A stretch of 6,091 nucleotides of DNA, taken from Nitrospirae bacterium CG2_30_53_67. GTDB lineage: Bacteria > CG2-30-53-67. The notes under the pieces are model-generated. The model was given only the letters and a program-made list of their open reading frames with translations, was not told the DNA's origin and did no database searches. Shown here one piece after another: positions 6,044 to 6,091 of the stretch (its first letter is position 1; every line of letters starts with the position of its first letter). Location: NCBI GenBank assembly GCA_001873285.1, contig MNYV01000058.1:1-6091 (forward strand), written 5' to 3'. The translations under genes and the position numbers were made by a program.

Positions 6044-6091
6044 CGAATAATAGGCGAATAATAGCGAATAATACGAATAATAGGGACACGA
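6044..6091. repeat. CGAATAATA repeat ending in GGGACACGA, right copy (inverted relative to left end)
   Basis: Four copies of CGAATAATA occur at 6044-6052, 6055-6063, 6065-6073 and 6074-6082, followed by GGGACACGA to the window edge. GAATAATAGGGACA (6075-6088) is the exact reverse complement of 86-99 beside the transposase tail. It is probably the flank of another RAYT-type element that continues past the window; the next gene is not visible. Confidence 0.7.

Overview
This is a bacterial chromosomal segment with four complete, confidently assigned genes (a toxin-antitoxin pair, a 2-hydroxyacyl-CoA dehydratase activase and glnE), one complete HAMP membrane protein of unknown role, and the tail of a probable REP-associated transposase. 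An ATPase activator of the BadF/HgdC type (typical of anaerobes that ferment or degrade acyl-CoA compounds), a long two-domain GlnE, a TIGR02574-type antitoxin with a ParE-like toxin, and REP-transposase remnants together suggest an anaerobic proteobacterium, perhaps of the Desulfobacterota (former Deltaproteobacteria). That placement is an inference from gene content; there is no rRNA or other phylogenetic marker to test it.

Layout. Bases 1-122 hold the last 24 codons of a probable REP-associated tyrosine transposase (RAYT), followed by a TGTCCC + TATTATTC repeat. Bases 123-457 have no convincing gene and end in a good sigma70-type promoter with a tandem 10-bp repeat over its -10 region. Bases 458-981 carry a type II toxin-antitoxin operon (antitoxin then RelE/ParE-like toxin, ATGA overlap). 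Bases 1025-1086 hold an imperfect palindrome that resembles an integron attC site. On the minus strand, 1938-1132 encodes the activase. Bases 1939-2100 are a divergent promoter region. Bases 2101-2667 encode a small two-helix membrane protein with a HAMP domain and no output domain. Bases 2822-5980 encode GlnE, the bifunctional adenylyltransferase/adenylyl-removing enzyme that controls glutamine synthetase. Bases 5981-6091 hold a REP-like hairpin and an inverted copy of the left-end repeat.

How the parts relate. The HAMP protein and glnE are co-directional and about 150 bp apart, but glnE appears to have its own promoter, so they need not be one operon. The activase is transcribed divergently from the HAMP gene and has no dehydratase partner in view. 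The left part (repeat, toxin-antitoxin pair, attC-like site) looks like accessory DNA placed against a conserved core (activase, HAMP protein, glnE), and the same TGTCCCTATTATTC word in opposite orientation closes the window on both sides.

I do not see a clearly new biological system. The most interesting items are the attC-like element behind the toxin-antitoxin pair, the RAYT-type repeats bracketing the segment with a GTAG-flanked hairpin, and the output-less HAMP protein beside glnE.
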